Positions 62,642 through 64,000 of a stretch of 64,000 bases of DNA are shown here, in pieces. The stretch spans positions 4,050,001-4,114,000 of the forward strand of contig NZ_CP050022.2 in the NCBI RefSeq assembly GCF_011602485.2, in the 5' to 3' direction. Position numbers and translations under genes: made by a program. This DNA comes from Bradyrhizobium sp. 1(2017). Its GTDB lineage: Bacteria; Pseudomonadota; Alphaproteobacteria; Rhizobiales; Xanthobacteraceae. The number at the start of each line of letters is the position of its first letter. Position 1 is the first letter of the stretch. The notes beneath the pieces were generated by a model, which worked only from the letters and a program-made list of their open reading frames with translations, did no database searches and was not told the origin of the DNA.

Positions 62642-63267
62642 GAGGGCGCTCCCGGCGTTTTGGGGAAGCCGGTGCCGATCATGGAATCGCGCGTGACGAG
62701 CTCGGCGAGTTGTTCCTCGCTCCAGCCCTCCGTGCCGGCAGGACGCATCGGCAGCACCAGGAAGCGCGTTTCGGCCGTGGAATCCCACACCCGGATTTCG
62801 ATGTCCTTGGCCACCGTGACGCCGAAATCGGCGAGCACGCCGCGCGGGTCCTTCACGGCACGCGAACGGTAGGGGGCGGCCTTGTACCAGACCGGCGGCA
62901 GCCCGAGCATCTCCCAGGGGTAGCAGGAGCACAGCGTGCACACGACCATGTTGTGCCGCTGCGGTGTGTTCTCGACCACGACGAGGTGATCGCCGACGCG
63001 GCTGACATGGCCGAGCGTGCCGATCGCCTTGCTGCCGTCCTCCAGCAGCGCCGTCTTGAAGGCAGGATCGCTCCAGGCCTTTGCGACGACGCTCGCGCCA
63101 TTGTGCGGGCCGATCTTGGTTTCATAGGCCTGGATGATGGCATCGAGCGCAGCCGGCTCGACATAGCCTTTTTCCGTCAGGATCGTCTCGAGCGCGCGCA
63201 CGCGCAGCTCGGTCTCCGACAGCTCGGAATGATCGTGATCGTGGTGATGGTCGTGATCGTGGCTCAT
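62638..63267 (-). CDS. nthA: Nitrile hydratase subunit alpha, cobalt type
   Basis: This 209-residue metal-binding subunit coordinates the catalytic ion through Cys110, Cys113 and Cys115 ([10 protein letters not shown]). Thr in CTLCSC is typical of cobalt enzymes, iron enzymes having [26 protein letters not shown] and [18 protein letters not shown] are family text. The N-terminus is unusual: [15 protein letters not shown] has seven histidines within 13 residues, a possible metal-collecting tag. The start at 63267 is the only ATG near the family start. It is the first gene of the nitrile hydratase operon and ends inside the beta start. Confidence 0.95.
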   Translation of the reverse strand: MSHDHDHHHDHDHSELSETELRVRALETILTEKGYVEPAALDAIIQAYETKIGPHNGASVVAKAWSDPAFKTALLEDGSKAIGTLGHVSRVGDHLVVVENTPQRHNMVVCTLCSCYPWEMLGLPPVWYKAAPYRSRAVKDPRGVLADFGVTVAKDIEIRVWDSTAETRFLVLPMRPAGTEGWSEEQLAELVTRDSMIGTGFPKTPGAPS

Positions 63268-63388
63268 GGCGGCGAGGATAGGCGCAATGGTCCCTGCCTG
63301 TCGAGTATGCGTTGCGGCGCAACCGGGTCCCATATTCGCAAGGCCGGATGTAGGCTAGCATCGCCGCAAAGCAGGTTGGGAGACGCTG

Positions 63389-64000
63389 GTGACGGACTAC
63401 GTGAAGATCGAAAGGGGCCTCGGGCCAGAGGGACGGATCGCGGTGGTGCGGTTCGATCGCGGCGACGGCATCAACGCCCTGTCACCGGAGGCGTTGCGGC
63501 AGCTGACCGCAGCGGCGCGCAGCTTCGAGGACGACGCTGCGACGTCGGTCGTCGTCCTGACCGGCAGTTCGGGCGCGTTCAGCGCCGGCTTCGACCTCAA
63601 GGACGCCGAAGGACGCTCGCGCAAGGAGATGGACCTCGGCACGCTGCGGCGGCATCTCAAGCTCGGGCCGCGCCTGACGCAGGCCTGGCAGGAGATGGAG
63701 CAGATCACGATCGCCGCGATCGAGGGCTTTTGCGTCGGCGGAGGCGTCGCGCTCGCCGTGGCGCTCGACTTCCGCGTCATGGGGCGCGATGCACATTTGC
63801 GCGTGCCCGAGATCGGCCTCGGCATGAACATGAGCTGGCAGAGCATTCCGCGCATGCTGCATCTGATGGGGCCGGCCCGCACCAAGCAGGCGGTGATCCT
63901 GGCCGATCAGCGCATCACGGCGGATGAGGCCTATGAATGGCGGCTGGTGGAGCACGTGGTCGATCCCGGCCATGCATTCGAGGCCGCGATGGATCTCGCG
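63389..64000 (+). CDS. Enoyl-CoA hydratase/isomerase family protein (5' part)
   Basis: The frame from a GTG at 63389, preceded by GGGAG seven bases upstream, stays open to the window edge (204 codons). IAVVRFDRGDGINALSPEAL, FSAGFDLKDAEG (oxyanion-hole loop) and ITIAAIEGFCVGGGVALAVA (second oxyanion loop) are crotonase-family landmarks. VPEIGLGMNMSWQSIPRML places one catalytic-type Glu (PEIGLG), but the next segment differs from classical hydratases, so the exact reaction is open. The gene is divergent from nitrile hydratase. Confidence 0.85.
   Translation, partial: MTDYVKIERGLGPEGRIAVVRFDRGDGINALSPEALRQLTAAARSFEDDAATSVVVLTGSSGAFSAGFDLKDAEGRSRKEMDLGTLRRHLKLGPRLTQAWQEMEQITIAAIEGFCVGGGVALAVALDFRVMGRDAHLRVPEIGLGMNMSWQSIPRMLHLMGPARTKQAVILADQRITADEAYEWRLVEHVVDPGHAFEAAMDLA

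Noticed and set aside
62524..63927. 467-codon plus-strand frame across the nitrile hydratase region
   Set aside because: It is antisense to nitrile hydratase and out of frame with the enoyl-CoA hydratase gene.

Overview
The window is high-GC DNA from an alphaproteobacterium of the order Hyphomicrobiales, most likely a Bradyrhizobium or close relative. This rests on the dusB-ntrB-ntrC / ntrY-ntrX-hfq-hflX order, a fused ispDF gene, an aap-type amino-acid transporter, a PopZ-like gene beside valS, a cobalt-type nitrile hydratase, and two kinds of dispersed intergenic repeat that I recognise from Bradyrhizobium genomes. All names come from reading the sequence and from memory of protein families; no database search was possible.

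Layout. 1-1184: end of an AapM-like permease and the AapP ATPase. 1285-5872: two tandem TPR/SPINDLY-type O-GlcNAc-transferase-like genes with duplicated leaders. 5919-6953: cysK (minus). 7726-16864: four-gene RND efflux operon (outer-membrane lipoprotein, adaptor, two MdtB/C-like pumps). 16901-18727: DTW-domain protein, tRNA-Cys and two small genes. 19066-25762: amide-utilisation operon of binding protein, fused permease-ATPase, formamidase/acetamidase, a second amidase fused behind an AraC regulator, and a RidA-family protein. 26006-29548: PspA-like protein with a TnpB-N-terminus-like extension, YqiJ-like membrane protein and flotillin. 29756-34187: secreted protein, tRNA-Asn, a 58-residue protein, Pcm-like methyltransferase, TolC and PopZ-like protein. 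34314-39365: valS, a 3-methyladenine DNA glycosylase (minus), lipA and a COQ10-like protein. 39520-44648 (minus): six-gene B-family (ba3-like) oxidase and cytochrome c operon, including a 58-residue single-helix subunit. 44860-45959: repeat-rich, gene-poor stretch with a small gene and a gene remnant. 46047-49122: MscS channel, GFA-family protein, CinA/PncC and IspDF. 49331-59242: nitrogen-regulation block dusB-ntrBC, ntrYX, hfq, hflX. 59279-61482: GNAT protein, mazG (minus), queC. 61610-63267 (minus): nitrile hydratase alpha, beta and accessory protein. 63389 to the end: start of an enoyl-CoA hydratase-family gene.

How parts fit together. Several blocks concern nitrogen: amino-acid uptake, amide hydrolysis with ammonia release, nitrile hydration to amides, and the NtrBC/NtrYX two-component systems. 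A GCAC-N7-GTGC element matching the NtrC-site pattern lies just upstream of dusB-ntrBC, and a second one lies at the start of the PspA/flotillin operon. The features most worth a second look are the AraC-amidase fusion (22932-25361), the TnpB-like/PspA fusion with an internal ribosome site (26006-27160), the duplicated SPINDLY-like genes, and a probable frameshift at the start of the nitrile hydratase accessory gene.
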